From: an uncultured Sutterella sp.
GTDB taxonomy: Bacteria > Pseudomonadota > Gammaproteobacteria > Burkholderiales > Burkholderiaceae_F
DNA: 64,000 bases
Reading direction: 5' to 3'
NCBI GenBank assembly: GCA_905206365.1
Contig: CAJLHF010000005.1
Location: 25,272 to 89,271 of the forward strand
Position numbers and translations under genes: made by a program. The notes beneath the pieces were generated by a model. The model was given only the letters and a program-made list of their open reading frames with translations. It did no database searches and was not told the DNA's origin. Of this stretch, positions 26,148 to 34,999 are shown in pieces; within the stretch, counting starts at the first letter, position 1, and the number at the start of each line of letters is the position of its first letter.

Positions 26148-28163
26148 TCAGTGTTCTTCGAGCGCGCTCTTGCCCGGAATCGGGCGCAGGGTCGTGAGCG
26201 AGAAGAGCCGATAGCAACGCATGCAACGCTTCGCTTCTTCGAGCGCTTCGTCGGGATCGAGCCCGAGCTCGACCTCGTCCCAGCCCTTGACGCGCTCCGA
26301 GGCGTCGAGATGTCGGATTTCGGCGCGAGGCTGCGTCGCGGGCGCGGGTTCGGGCGGCTCGGCATCGAGAAGCTTTCCTTCACGCAGCATTTCGCTCATG
26401 CGACGGCGCGCGAGAAACCCGGGAACGCCCGTAAGGAGATACTCGTGAATGGAAGCGGCGGCCGTTTCCCCTTCTTCGAGCCCGCGAATAAGACTCGTCG
26501 GACCGATCGCCGCATCGCCCCCGGCGAAGACGCCGTCGCGCGAGGTGGCGAGCGACGCGTCCACTTCGATCGTGCCGCGGCGCGTGAAGCGAATTCCGTC
26601 TTCGGGCGTGAAGACGGACGGATCGGTTTTCTGCCCGATCGCCGCCACGACGGTCGAGCAGGGGATGACGAATTCGCTCCCCGGAATCGGACGCACCGAG
26701 CGCCGACCGCTTGCGTCGGGTTCGCCTTCCGTCATCCGAACAAGCTTGAGCCCGACCACTTCGCCCGCTTCGACCAGCACTTCGACGGGGGCCGTGAGGA
26801 ATTCGAAGTCGATCCCCTCCTCGAGCGCCGCTTCGATTTCCTCGGGGTCCGCGGGAGCGCTTTCGCGCGTGCGACGGTAGGAGACGACCACCCGAGCGCC
26901 CGTCCCTTCGAGAAGACGGCGCGCCGAGCGACAGCAGTCCATCGCGACGTTGCCGCAACCGACGACGACCACGTCGCCTTTGAGGGGCATGGAGCGGCCT
27001 TCGTCCTGGGCGCGCTCCAGATCGAGCAGGAAGTCGAGGCCCTTCAGGTAGCCCTTCGCGTCGGTCGCTTCGCCTTCGAGACCGAGGTACTGCCCTTCGG
27101 GGCAGCCGAGCCCCAAAAAGACGGCGCGGTAACCGCGTCGGAAGAGGTCTCCGATCGAGAAATCGCGCCCGAGGGCCATCCCGTAATGCACGCGCCCGCC
27201 GATACGCGCGACGGCGTCCGTTTCCGTTTCGAGAAAGCGGTTGGGAAGGCGATAGGCGGGAATGCCGAGACGCGCCATGCCGCCCGCGTGGTCTTCCTTT
27301 TCGAAGACGTCGACGCGAACGCCGCGACGCAGAAGATGGTAGGCGCAGTTGAGCCCCGCGGGGCCCGCCCCGACAACGGCAACCGAAGGCGCAAGGGGGC
27401 TCGGCAGATCGCGCGAGGGCGCTTTTTCAAAGAAGTCGACGACCGCTTCCCCGGCGTGATCCGAGGCGAAACGCTTCAAATCCTTGATCGCCACGGGCGC
27501 GTCGACCCGACCGCGCACGCAGGCCTTTTCGCAGGGGCGAACGCACACTCGCCCGCAGGAGCCGACGAGGGGATAGTGTTCGAGAAGAACCGCGGTCGCG
27601 AGCTCCGGATGGCCGTCGCGGATGTAGTCGATGTAACGGGGCACTTCGACGTGCGCGGGGCACGCCTCGATGCAGGGCGCGGTGGCGACCTCGTAATGGT
27701 CGCGCGTGCCGCGGGGAACCGCGGGTGCGTGCCGCAGGTCGTCGAGAAAGTGGTCGATCGCTCCGAGAATCGGCGCGGGGGTCGTCAGACCGATCCCGCA
27801 CAAGCTCGATTCCGCCATCAGAGCGGCCACCTCGCGCACGTACGCCCAGTCGACCGATTCGCCTTCGCCGTTGCAGGCCTTCTCAAGCGCTTCGGCAATG
27901 AGCACCGTACCCGCGCGGCAGGGCGTGCAGCGCCCGCACGAGAGGCGGCGCGCTTTTCGGTAGTAGCTGTAGAGGACTTCGGCGAGCGTCACGCGCAGGT
28001 CGAAAACGAGAAAGCCCTGAGGACCCGCGAAACCAGTCACGGGGTTTCCGGGATTGAAACTTTGGAGCGCCCCCACGGGCACGTCGTCGGACGTCGGATG
28101 ACCGAAGTCGCGTCGGTAGTCGTGCACGCGACCGTTCCAGACGCCGTAGATGAGTTCGTCCAT
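26148..28163 (-). CDS. NuoF C-terminal domain/GltD-like fusion, hydrogenase electron-transfer partner
   Basis: A 671-residue fusion. Residues about 60-160 match the cluster-binding end of NuoF/HydB (LSCGRCTPCRAGT ... SSLCGIGLTTPAP). After a linker comes a GltD/NfnB-like part: an Fe-S N-terminal domain (PCIEACPAHVEVPRYIDYIR; CGRVCVRPCEKACVRG), then FAD- and NAD(P)-binding motifs (VAVVGAGPAGLNCAYHLLRR and VVVVGCGNVAMDCCRSARRL). The FMN/NADH site of complete NuoF is absent. Such modules pass electrons between NAD(P)H and [FeFe] hydrogenases, possibly by flavin-based bifurcation. It lies 26 nt upstream of the hydrogenase gene. A ribosome site AGGACTCC precedes ATG 28163; the longer frame is not conserved. 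Confidence 0.85.
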   Translation of the reverse strand: MDELIYGVWNGRVHDYRRDFGHPTSDDVPVGALQSFNPGNPVTGFAGPQGFLVFDLRVTLAEVLYSYYRKARRLSCGRCTPCRAGTVLIAEALEKACNGEGESVDWAYVREVAALMAESSLCGIGLTTPAPILGAIDHFLDDLRHAPAVPRGTRDHYEVATAPCIEACPAHVEVPRYIDYIRDGHPELATAVLLEHYPLVGSCGRVCVRPCEKACVRGRVDAPVAIKDLKRFASDHAGEAVVDFFEKAPSRDLPSPLAPSVAVVGAGPAGLNCAYHLLRRGVRVDVFEKEDHAGGMARLGIPAYRLPNRFLETETDAVARIGGRVHYGMALGRDFSIGDLFRRGYRAVFLGLGCPEGQYLGLEGEATDAKGYLKGLDFLLDLERAQDEGRSMPLKGDVVVVGCGNVAMDCCRSARRLLEGTGARVVVSYRRTRESAPADPEEIEAALEEGIDFEFLTAPVEVLVEAGEVVGLKLVRMTEGEPDASGRRSVRPIPGSEFVIPCSTVVAAIGQKTDPSVFTPEDGIRFTRRGTIEVDASLATSRDGVFAGGDAAIGPTSLIRGLEEGETAAASIHEYLLTGVPGFLARRRMSEMLREGKLLDAEPPEPAPATQPRAEIRHLDASERVKGWDEVELGLDPDEALEEAKRCMRCYRLFSLTTLRPIPGKSALEEH

Positions 28164-28289
28164 GCAAGGAGTCCTTTGAAATTTGATGTTCGAATGCGCC
28201 CCGGCCGCTTCCCGCCCGTCACGCACGTTTTCAAGCGGCTTTTCCGCGCCTTGCATGCGCTTCGAGGAAATCGGACGACTCGATCGGAC

Positions 28290-28305
28290 ATAGAAAAAGT
28301 TCTAT
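28290..28305. promoter_or_regulatory. Palindrome between hydrogenase unit and its divergent regulator
   Basis: ATAGAA-AAAG-TTCTAT, a perfect 6-bp dyad with 4-nt spacer, in the 412-bp gap between the divergent hydrogenase fusion gene and the YheO-like regulator; TATACT (28303-28308) overlaps it. It is a candidate operator or promoter element. The rest of the gap shows no gene. Confidence 0.4.
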
Positions 28306-28575
28306 ACTTTCCGTCGTCGGGACGACTTCGTCTCGTCGTTCGCGTCTCTTCGGGAGCTTTTCGGGCGCCCCCTCGGGTCGGCACCGCCGCTCCGCGATTT
28401 CGCCTTTCGAGCGGTTCGAATCGTTTGCGCCGGGCGCTTCGATCGTCGTTGCAGGATCGAGTCGCGCAACGGTCGATTCATTATAGGGAAATGCGCCCCC
28501 GCGTCAAGAAAATCTTCTACGCTCGAGACGTTCTCTTCTCCCCTTTTTCACAACCTTCGCCGGTTTTTCTTCCGC

Positions 28576-29286
28576 ATGACCGATCCGCGTTTTTTGCCCT
28601 ACGTCCGCGTCGCCCGCCTCATCGCCCGTACGTTCGGACCCGACTGCGAAGTGGTGCTCCACGATCTCACGACGCCCGCACACTCGGTGATTCACATCGA
28701 AAACAACGGCGTGACGGGGCGACGAATCGGCGACACCTTCAAGCACCTCGTCGACAAGGCGATGCGATCGAACGAAACGGACGACGTATTCGCCAATCAC
28801 TACTACAGATGCGAGGGACGGCTCGTACGTTCCTCGTCGCTTCTCATCCGCGACGAAACGGGAAAACTCGTCGGAGCGCTCTGCATCAACGCGGACGTGA
28901 CGGCGGTACGGGCACAACTCGATTTCGCGCGAAGACTTCTTCCGGGATTCGTCGAGGAATTGCCCCCGGAAGCTTCCTGCCCGAACCGGGCACCGTCGAG
29001 CAAGCGTGCGAATGCGGGATCCGAGTCGCTTGCGGCCCTCGACCCGGAAACGTCCGCCGAACCCACGCCCACGGTGCTCGAAATCGTGTGCGGCCTCATC
29101 GACGCGGCGGTCGCCGAAGCGTGCGCGTCGGGTCCGCTCACGAAAGAAAAGCGTCTGCAGGTATTGGAGTTTCTCGAAGGAAAGAACGTCTTTCTCGTGA
29201 AAGGAGCCATCGAGCGCACGGCGGAGCGTCTCGGAGTGGCAAAAGTAACGGTGTACAGCGACCTCGACGCCATTCGCCGGCGGTAA
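28576..29286 (+). CDS. YheO-like PAS/helix-turn-helix regulator
   Basis: A 236-residue transcription regulator with an N-terminal YheO-like PAS domain (FLPYVRVARLIARTFGPDCE; VVLHDLTTPAHSVIHIENN; GALCINADVTAVRAQLDFAR) and a C-terminal helix-turn-helix (QVLEFLEGKNVFLVKGAIER; LGVAKVTVYSDLDAIRRR). The linker (about 130-170) is low-complexity. Proteins of this family are thought to sense small ligands. Its divergent orientation to the fusion/hydrogenase/mdh unit makes it the leading candidate for control of H2 metabolism. Confidence 0.82.
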   Translation: MTDPRFLPYVRVARLIARTFGPDCEVVLHDLTTPAHSVIHIENNGVTGRRIGDTFKHLVDKAMRSNETDDVFANHYYRCEGRLVRSSSLLIRDETGKLVGALCINADVTAVRAQLDFARRLLPGFVEELPPEASCPNRAPSSKRANAGSESLAALDPETSAEPTPTVLEIVCGLIDAAVAEACASGPLTKEKRLQVLEFLEGKNVFLVKGAIERTAERLGVAKVTVYSDLDAIRRR

Positions 29287-29454
29287 CGATTCGCCGCGGG
29301 GAGACGAACGAGTTTTCCCGTCAACACCGCTCGGACTCCCGTCGATCCTTCGCGCGCAACGCTTCGGAGAATACGAGCTTTGCGAATCGTCTCGGCTAAA
29401 ATGCCTTTTCGCTTCTTCGATTCGCCTCTTTTCCTTCATCCGGTTTTCCACGCC

Positions 29455-30279
29455 ATGCGTACCTGCGCACGACTTCTCGCCCTGCGACTCTTCGTTTCCG
29501 ACGAGGGCGCCCTTCCCGCCTCGACCGTTCCCCCGATGTTGCGGCGGCGCCTCTCGCCCCTCGGACGCCTTGCGGCCGCGGCCGCCCTGGCGGTCCCCGC
29601 CGACAACGAGACGGAAGACCCCGTCGAATGCGCGGCGCGTGCGAGCGACACCGCCTGGGTTTTTGCGTCGCGGCGCGCCGACATCGCGCGTGCCGTCGAG
29701 GAGCTTCGCAACATTCGTGCGGGAGACGGCGTTTCGCCCGCGCACTTTGCGACGAGCGTGCACAACGGAATCGAAGCGCTTCTTTCGATCGCCGCGGGAC
29801 ACACGGGGGCGGAAACCGCCGTCGCGGGAGGCCTTTTCACGGCGGAAGCGGGCTTTGAAGCGGCGGTCGGCCTTTTGAGCGAATACCCGCGCGTACTGCT
29901 TCTCGTTGCGGACGAAGCACCCGAGAGCGTTTTCGGTGAGAAGGCCGCACCGGCATTTGCGGGCGTGATGCTCCTCGGGCGCGCCGAACCCGAAGCCGCC
30001 CGAACGCTTTGCGACGCGGGAGCGCCCGAGGGCGAGCCGCTCCTGGCGCTTTTCACTCGTCCGAAGACCGAAGAAGAGTCGGTCGACGCGAGGCTTGAAG
30101 ATCCTGCGGGGGCGCTTTCCGCCCTTCGGGAAGTCTTTGCGTGGCTTCGCGAAGAGGATGCACCGCTTTTGACGCGCGTCGACCGGCGGGTCGCGCACGT
30201 GTGGACGAAAACGAAGGCTTTCGTCGATTCCGTCGAAGCGGCACCAACCGGCGCGCCCGAGAGCGCCTGCGACCGATGA
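29455..30279 (+). CDS. Ketosynthase-like protein of an aryl-polyene-type locus
   Basis: Encodes 274 residues of the short beta-ketoacyl-synthase-like family (N-terminal domain only) that opens aryl-polyene and xanthomonadin-type clusters. Recognisable stretches are LPASTVPPMLRRRLSPLGRL (about 22-41), VWVFASRR-like strand AWVFASRRADIARAVEELRN, and SPAHFATSVHNGIEALLSIA, which matches the conserved SP..FS.SVHNA..G..SI pattern. Only part of the catalytic set is retained, so it may be an accessory or loading partner. The start is uncertain: ATG at 29401 is also in frame and neither has a good ribosome site. Its stop overlaps the next start (ATGA). Confidence 0.75.
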   Translation: MRTCARLLALRLFVSDEGALPASTVPPMLRRRLSPLGRLAAAAALAVPADNETEDPVECAARASDTAWVFASRRADIARAVEELRNIRAGDGVSPAHFATSVHNGIEALLSIAAGHTGAETAVAGGLFTAEAGFEAAVGLLSEYPRVLLLVADEAPESVFGEKAAPAFAGVMLLGRAEPEAARTLCDAGAPEGEPLLALFTRPKTEEESVDARLEDPAGALSALREVFAWLREEDAPLLTRVDRRVAHVWTKTKAFVDSVEAAPTGAPESACDR

Positions 30280-31217
30280 CGGCCCCGGAACCCGCCGGTG
30301 ACGCTGCCGACCGAACAATCGGCAACGAAACCGACAAAGCAACCGGCCCCGCGACCGAAGCGCGGCGCTCGCTTTCTCAAAAACGGAGGGTGCTACGCCC
30401 CTTGGCGGACCTTTTTCGGCTTCTCGGCACGGCTTCGGCCTTCGTGCTTTTCGGGCTCGGAGGACTCGTTTTTCCGCTTGTCGCCGCTCCGGGATACCTC
30501 TTCGGTCCGAAAGACCCGAGGAGTCGCACGCTTCGCGCGCGGCGGATCGTGCGCGCGTGGTTTGCGATTTTCGTTGCGGTCATTCGAGCACTCGGCCTCG
30601 TGCGGGTCGAAGTGAAAAACGCGGAGCGCCTGGAGCGCCCCGGACTTGTTTTGCTTGCGAACCACCCGTCCCTGATCGACGTCGTGTGCCTCATGAGCAA
30701 ACTCCGCAATGCGACGACGATCGTGAAGGCGTCGCTCGCAAAGAACCTCTTCACGCGCGCGCCGATTCGCGCGGCGGGTTACGTCCCTAACGACGCGGGA
30801 CCCGACGCGTTGCAACCCCTGCTTGCCGAACTCGACGCGGGGACGACCTTCGTCATTTTTCCCGAGGGGACCCGCACGCCCGTGGATCTCCCGCCCGGCG
30901 AATATCCGCGCATGCACCGCGGGGCCGTGGTGCTCGCCCTTGAAGCCCGCCGACCGATTACGCCCGTGCGCATCACGGCGCGCCCGCGCTGGCTCACGAA
31001 AGACCGCGCCTGGTGGAAACTGCCCCCCGAACCGATGACGCTCACCTTCGAAGTTCTCGAAGACCTTCCCGTTGACGACTATCTGAATCTATATAATTCA
31101 AGGCCGCCGAAAGCCGCGCGACGCCTCACGGCCGAACTGGCGCGTCGCCTCTTCGACGTCGATCCGCCCGGAGCGGAAGACGGCCGACGAAGCGAAGCGC
31201 TTCGGGAAGATGCGTGA
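30276..31217 (+). CDS. Lysophospholipid/1-acylglycerol-3-phosphate acyltransferase-like
   Basis: A 313-residue PlsC-type acyltransferase with a low-complexity N-terminal tail (~30 residues), a hydrophobic membrane-association segment (GTASAFVLFGLGGLVFPLVA), the NHPSLIDVV form of the HX4D active-site box (near 130) and FPEGTRTPVDLPPGEYPRMH (near 200). In aryl-polyene loci this enzyme is thought to join the polyene or its lipid carrier to the membrane anchor. It overlaps the ketosynthase-like gene by 4 nt, so they are translationally coupled. Confidence 0.85.
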   Translation: MTAPEPAGDAADRTIGNETDKATGPATEARRSLSQKRRVLRPLADLFRLLGTASAFVLFGLGGLVFPLVAAPGYLFGPKDPRSRTLRARRIVRAWFAIFVAVIRALGLVRVEVKNAERLERPGLVLLANHPSLIDVVCLMSKLRNATTIVKASLAKNLFTRAPIRAAGYVPNDAGPDALQPLLAELDAGTTFVIFPEGTRTPVDLPPGEYPRMHRGAVVLALEARRPITPVRITARPRWLTKDRAWWKLPPEPMTLTFEVLEDLPVDDYLNLYNSRPPKAARRLTAELARRLFDVDPPGAEDGRRSEALREDA

Positions 31218-31311
31218 GGAACCGTCGCACACAACGTCTTTGCGTCCACTTAACCCACGGAGTCGGAACGGCCGCAGCGCGCCCCCGTGCGGGCGGAAGT
31301 CCGAAAAAAAT

Positions 31312-31572
31312 ATGGATTCGACCCTCATCAACGACATCAAAGCGCTCGTCATCTCGAGCCTCAATCTCGAAGATACGACCGTCGAGGATATCGACGAGAA
31401 CGCACCCCTTTTCGGCGAAGGCCTCGGCCTTGACAGCATCGACGCGCTCGAACTCGGGCTCGCCCTGAAGAAGACCTACGGCATCACGCTCAGCGCCGAA
31501 AGCGCCGAAGCCCGCGAGGTCTTCCACTCCGTCAAGACCCTGGCCGACTACGTGGCCGCCCATCGCAACTGA
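31312..31572 (+). CDS. Acyl carrier protein (APE-type locus), first copy
   Basis: An 86-residue ACP of four-helix form. The phosphopantetheine site is Ser42 in GLGLDSIDALELGLAL. Like other aryl-polyene ACPs it begins MDSTLINDIKALVISSLNLE. It carries growing acyl or polyene chains. It lies about 95 nt after the acyltransferase gene and 17 nt before the second ACP gene. Confidence 0.88.
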   Translation: MDSTLINDIKALVISSLNLEDTTVEDIDENAPLFGEGLGLDSIDALELGLALKKTYGITLSAESAEAREVFHSVKTLADYVAAHRN

Positions 31573-31589
31573 CCCGACACTTCGACACC

Positions 31590-31865
31590 ATGACCGAACT
31601 TTCCCCGAGCGAACAGCGCATTTACGAAATCCTGAGCGAAATTCTCGTCAACGACTTCGAAATTCCGGCCGAAAAAATCGCCCTCGACGCCCGTCTCTAC
31701 GAAGACTTCGACATCGATTCGATCGATGCGGTCGACATGATCGTGCAGCTGAAGCCCCACCTCGGCAACCGTCGCGTCACGCCCCAGGACTTCAAGACCG
31801 TGCGCACGCTCGGCGACGTCGTGACCGTGATCGCGCGCGTTTTGGATCGCCCCGAAGAAGACTGA
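31590..31865 (+). CDS. Acyl carrier protein (APE-type locus), second copy
   Basis: A 91-residue ACP; the phosphopantetheine attachment site is Ser44 in DFDIDSIDAVDM. Sequence differs clearly from the first ACP (LVNDFEIPAEKIALDARLYE), as in aryl-polyene loci that keep two specialised ACPs, one perhaps for initiation and one for elongation. It is 17 nt after the first ACP gene and shares its transcript. Confidence 0.88.
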   Translation: MTELSPSEQRIYEILSEILVNDFEIPAEKIALDARLYEDFDIDSIDAVDMIVQLKPHLGNRRVTPQDFKTVRTLGDVVTVIARVLDRPEED

Positions 31866-31911
31866 CGCCAAGGCGCGGCCGCTCTTTCGCGCTTCCCGTG
31901 TCTCCTTTTGC

Positions 31912-32472
31912 ATGCCCGCCCGCGCGCTTCTCGTTTTGCTCGGCCTCGCCTATCCGCTCTGGGTCTGGTGGGGCCTTCGTCATTGGGGAGCGGACGTCGT
32001 GGCGGCGGGCCTTTTCGCACTCGCCCTCCTGAGACTTGTCGTCGAGCGCGACCCCGCGAAGCGCCGCGGAACTTCGGCGACGGCCGCCGCGACGGGGATT
32101 CTCGCGCTTTGCGCGTTTCTCTTTGATTCTTCCGAAGCGTTGCTTCTCTATCCCGTCTTCATGAACGGGTTTTTGTTGGTGCTCTTTGCCTCGAGCCTCG
32201 CCGCGGGGCGCGTGCCCGTGATCGAACGTCTGGCGCGACTCAAAGAGCCCGAGCTCCCCGCGCAGGGCGTGCGTTGGTGCCGCGGGGTGACCTGCGTGTG
32301 GTGCGTCTTTTTCACGGCGAACGGCGGGACGGCCCTGGCGACCGTGATCCTCGGCGACCCCGACCTCTGGGCCCTCTGGAACGGGTGCCTGAGTTACGCG
32401 GCGATGGGGCTTCTTTTTGCCGGGGAATTCGTCGCCCGAACGATCGTGATGCGGCGAAGGAAAGCATCCTGA
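31912..32472 (+). CDS. Polytopic membrane protein of aryl-polyene locus (COG4648-like)
   Basis: A 186-residue inner-membrane protein with about five hydrophobic segments (ALLVLLGLAYPLWVWWGLRH; LLLYPVFMNGFLLVLFASSL; WCRGVTCVWCVFFTANGGTA). The YPVxMN and KxPELP-like motifs match a small membrane protein that regularly sits between the ACPs and the ligase gene in aryl-polyene clusters. Biochemical role unknown, perhaps in export or lipid handling. Confidence 0.78.
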   Translation: MPARALLVLLGLAYPLWVWWGLRHWGADVVAAGLFALALLRLVVERDPAKRRGTSATAAATGILALCAFLFDSSEALLLYPVFMNGFLLVLFASSLAAGRVPVIERLARLKEPELPAQGVRWCRGVTCVWCVFFTANGGTALATVILGDPDLWALWNGCLSYAAMGLLFAGEFVARTIVMRRRKAS

Positions 32473-32596
32473 GGCACCGCACGCTTTCCGCCCTCCCGTC
32501 TCTTGCAGGCCTCCCGCAAGCCGCCCGAAGGCTCTGAAAAGGCGTTCCCCCGACGGTTATACTTTTCGGTTTGATCCCGACCGCTTCGTTTCGCCC

Positions 32597-34777
32597 ATGC
32601 CGTCCTCTTCGCCGTCCGCGTCCTCCTCCCCCGCTTCGTTTGTTCCCGCTTCCGACGCGTTTGCGTCCTCGTCGCTTCTCGCGCGCCTTTTCGCGCTCGA
32701 GCCCGACGACCCCCGATTCGCCCGCAGACTCGTAGCTTTGCGCGATACGGAAAAGGGCCTCGAGCCCGTAACGGCCGAAGCGTTTTTGCGACGTGCGGCG
32801 GCCTGGCGCGCGACGTTTGCGCGGGCGAACTTCGGTGAATCTCCTTCGGCCGACCGTCCCCGGCGACTCTTCGTCCTCACGGACGACACCCTCGAAGGGG
32901 CGGCGCTCCTTTTCGGGGCGTGGGGCGCGGGCGTTGAAACGATGCTCGGAAGCGACGCTCTGCCCGAAACCTTGAAGCGCCTGCGCGCCGGGGGGCTCCT
33001 TGAAGCGGGCGACGGTCTCGCGCTCGATGCGGCACGTGCCTGGCACGAGCGCGAGCCGCTCGACGAGGCTCGGGATCTCGTTGCCTTTACGGAGCCCGCG
33101 GCGAACGCACGGAGTTCGTCGACTTGCGCGGTGCTCCCCGCGCTTCCGGTTTTACCCGAAAAGCGCGATCTCGCCTCGCTTTTTACGAGCGGGAGCACGG
33201 GAGATGCGAAACGGGTCGCGAAGCGCCTGGAACAACTCTTTCGGGAGGTCGAAGGGGTGGATCGGGCGCTTCGGGCGTTGCCCGCGGTGGCGCAGGCGCT
33301 TAACGAAGGGCGTTCCCTTGCGGTACTTGCCACCGTCACGCATCAGCACATCTACGGGATTCTCTTTCGACTGCTGTGGCCCCTCCTCTCCCTCGTGAGA
33401 GAGGCGACCGAACGTCCCGAAATCGGCGACCGGCCCCTGCGGGAGACGCCGGTCCTTCTCACCTCGGCGCGTCTGCACTACCCCGAAGCGCTTGCGCGAA
33501 CCTTCCGACGCGCGCAGGAGATCGGTCTTGAGACGGTGCTCGTCACCTCGCCCGCACACTTGAAGCGCCTCGACGCGTCGCTCTTCGCTCCGCTATTCGA
33601 AGGCGAAAACCCCGTGCGACAGCCCCTTGCGGTCGTTTCCTCGGCGGGCCCCCTGGACGAAGCCGGGGCGCTCCTTTCCCGCAACGTCTTCGGGCGCTTC
33701 CCGCTCGAAGTCCTCGGCTCGACCGAAACGGGCGGGATCGCGCGGCGCATGCGCGAACTCTCCGCGGACGGAACGGTCGTGACCCCCGACTGGCGCCCCA
33801 TGCCGGGCGTCTCGGTTTCGGTGGAAGACGAAGAAACGGGTGCGATTCGCACGGAGGGCACGGGTCGCGTGCGGGTTTCGGGTCCTCAAATCCGATCGCC
33901 CGAAGGCGAAACCGGAGCGGATCGGATCGAACTGCGAACGGAAAAGACCGAAAACGGAGACATCTCGCGCTTTCGGTTGCTCGGTCGCACCGACCGCATT
34001 CTCAAGATCGAAGGCATGCGCGTCTCGCCCGCCGACATCGAGGCGGAGATTCTCGCAACGGGCCTCGCACGCTCGGTTCGGGTGCTGTCGGACCCCGCTA
34101 GCGCCGCGCGGCGGCGCGAATCGCTCGCCGCCCTCGTCGAATTGACGCCCGAAGCGCGGGACGTGATCCTTGCCGAAGGGAAGTCCCGCCTCACGGCGCT
34201 TCTCAAGGCGCGCTTGGCGGGTCGCGTCACGCCCCTTCAAACCCCGAAACGCTGGCGCTTCGTCGACGCGATGCCCGTCAACGCCCAGGGGAAGTGCACG
34301 GCGCGCTCCGCCGCCCGGTGCTTCGACGCTCGGGAACCCGAATGGGTGACGGTGTCGGATGCGTGCGATTCCCTTTCGGGTGTTCGCACCGTTCGGCTTC
34401 GAACGCGTTTGACCGATACCTTCGCGTGGTTCGAAGGACATTTCGAGGGGGTGCCGATTCTCCCGGGCGTGGCGCAGCTCGTTTTGGTCGAACGCGCGCT
34501 CAAAGCGCGTGCGGCGGACGGGGCGACGCTTTCCGCCCGCTCGGTACGCAACCTCAAATTCAAGGCGCCCACGACGCCCGGCATGACGATGGACCTCGTT
34601 CTTACGATTCCGCCGGAAAAAGACGGTGAATTGGCCGTGAAGTTCGCTTGGATTCGCATGGAACGAACCGAAGACGCCGAAACGTCGGATGCGCTTCGCG
34701 GTCCTTACGTCGAACACCCGCACGCGCAGGGGACGATCGTCTTCGGGTACGGCGCGGAGAATGCCGCGCCCCGCTGA
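32597..34777 (+). CDS. AMP-dependent acyl synthetase fused to hotdog dehydratase
   Basis: A 726-residue two-domain enzyme. Residues about 1-560 are an adenylate-forming ligase (phosphate-binding loop SLFTSGSTGDAKRVAKRLEQ; VLGSTETGGIARRM; LLGRTDRILKIEGMRVSPAD; C-terminal Lys in PVNAQGKCT). From about 590 onward comes a FabA/FabZ-like hotdog domain (FAWFEGHFEGVPILPGVAQL). In other aryl-polyene clusters ligase and dehydratase are usually separate or fused at this position; the fusion would activate an aryl or acyl starter and dehydrate 3-hydroxyacyl-ACP. It is the last recognisable APE-type gene in the window. Confidence 0.85.
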   Translation: MPSSSPSASSSPASFVPASDAFASSSLLARLFALEPDDPRFARRLVALRDTEKGLEPVTAEAFLRRAAAWRATFARANFGESPSADRPRRLFVLTDDTLEGAALLFGAWGAGVETMLGSDALPETLKRLRAGGLLEAGDGLALDAARAWHEREPLDEARDLVAFTEPAANARSSSTCAVLPALPVLPEKRDLASLFTSGSTGDAKRVAKRLEQLFREVEGVDRALRALPAVAQALNEGRSLAVLATVTHQHIYGILFRLLWPLLSLVREATERPEIGDRPLRETPVLLTSARLHYPEALARTFRRAQEIGLETVLVTSPAHLKRLDASLFAPLFEGENPVRQPLAVVSSAGPLDEAGALLSRNVFGRFPLEVLGSTETGGIARRMRELSADGTVVTPDWRPMPGVSVSVEDEETGAIRTEGTGRVRVSGPQIRSPEGETGADRIELRTEKTENGDISRFRLLGRTDRILKIEGMRVSPADIEAEILATGLARSVRVLSDPASAARRRESLAALVELTPEARDVILAEGKSRLTALLKARLAGRVTPLQTPKRWRFVDAMPVNAQGKCTARSAARCFDAREPEWVTVSDACDSLSGVRTVRLRTRLTDTFAWFEGHFEGVPILPGVAQLVLVERALKARAADGATLSARSVRNLKFKAPTTPGMTMDLVLTIPPEKDGELAVKFAWIRMERTEDAETSDALRGPYVEHPHAQGTIVFGYGAENAAPR

Positions 34778-34999
34778 CGGCCCGTGCGGAATTTCAACCG
34801 ACCGCATCGCCCCCGGTTCGAAGACTCTCAAGCGTTTCGGACCGGGGTTTTGTTTACTTTTCCGTCATTCTTTCGTCACTCGCGCGTCACGAACTCCTCA
34901 CGAGCCCGTTACCGAGCCTTCACGGGACGGAAACGGGTTTTTCACATCACGTCGGCAGAATTTCATTCGGCACTTTCGCCAGCTCTCCGGATGATCTTC

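Noticed and set aside
22228..26214. 1328-residue plus-strand frame across LysR, mdh and hydrogenase genes
   Set aside because: Antisense artefact of high GC; the opposite strand encodes recognised enzymes with all catalytic motifs.
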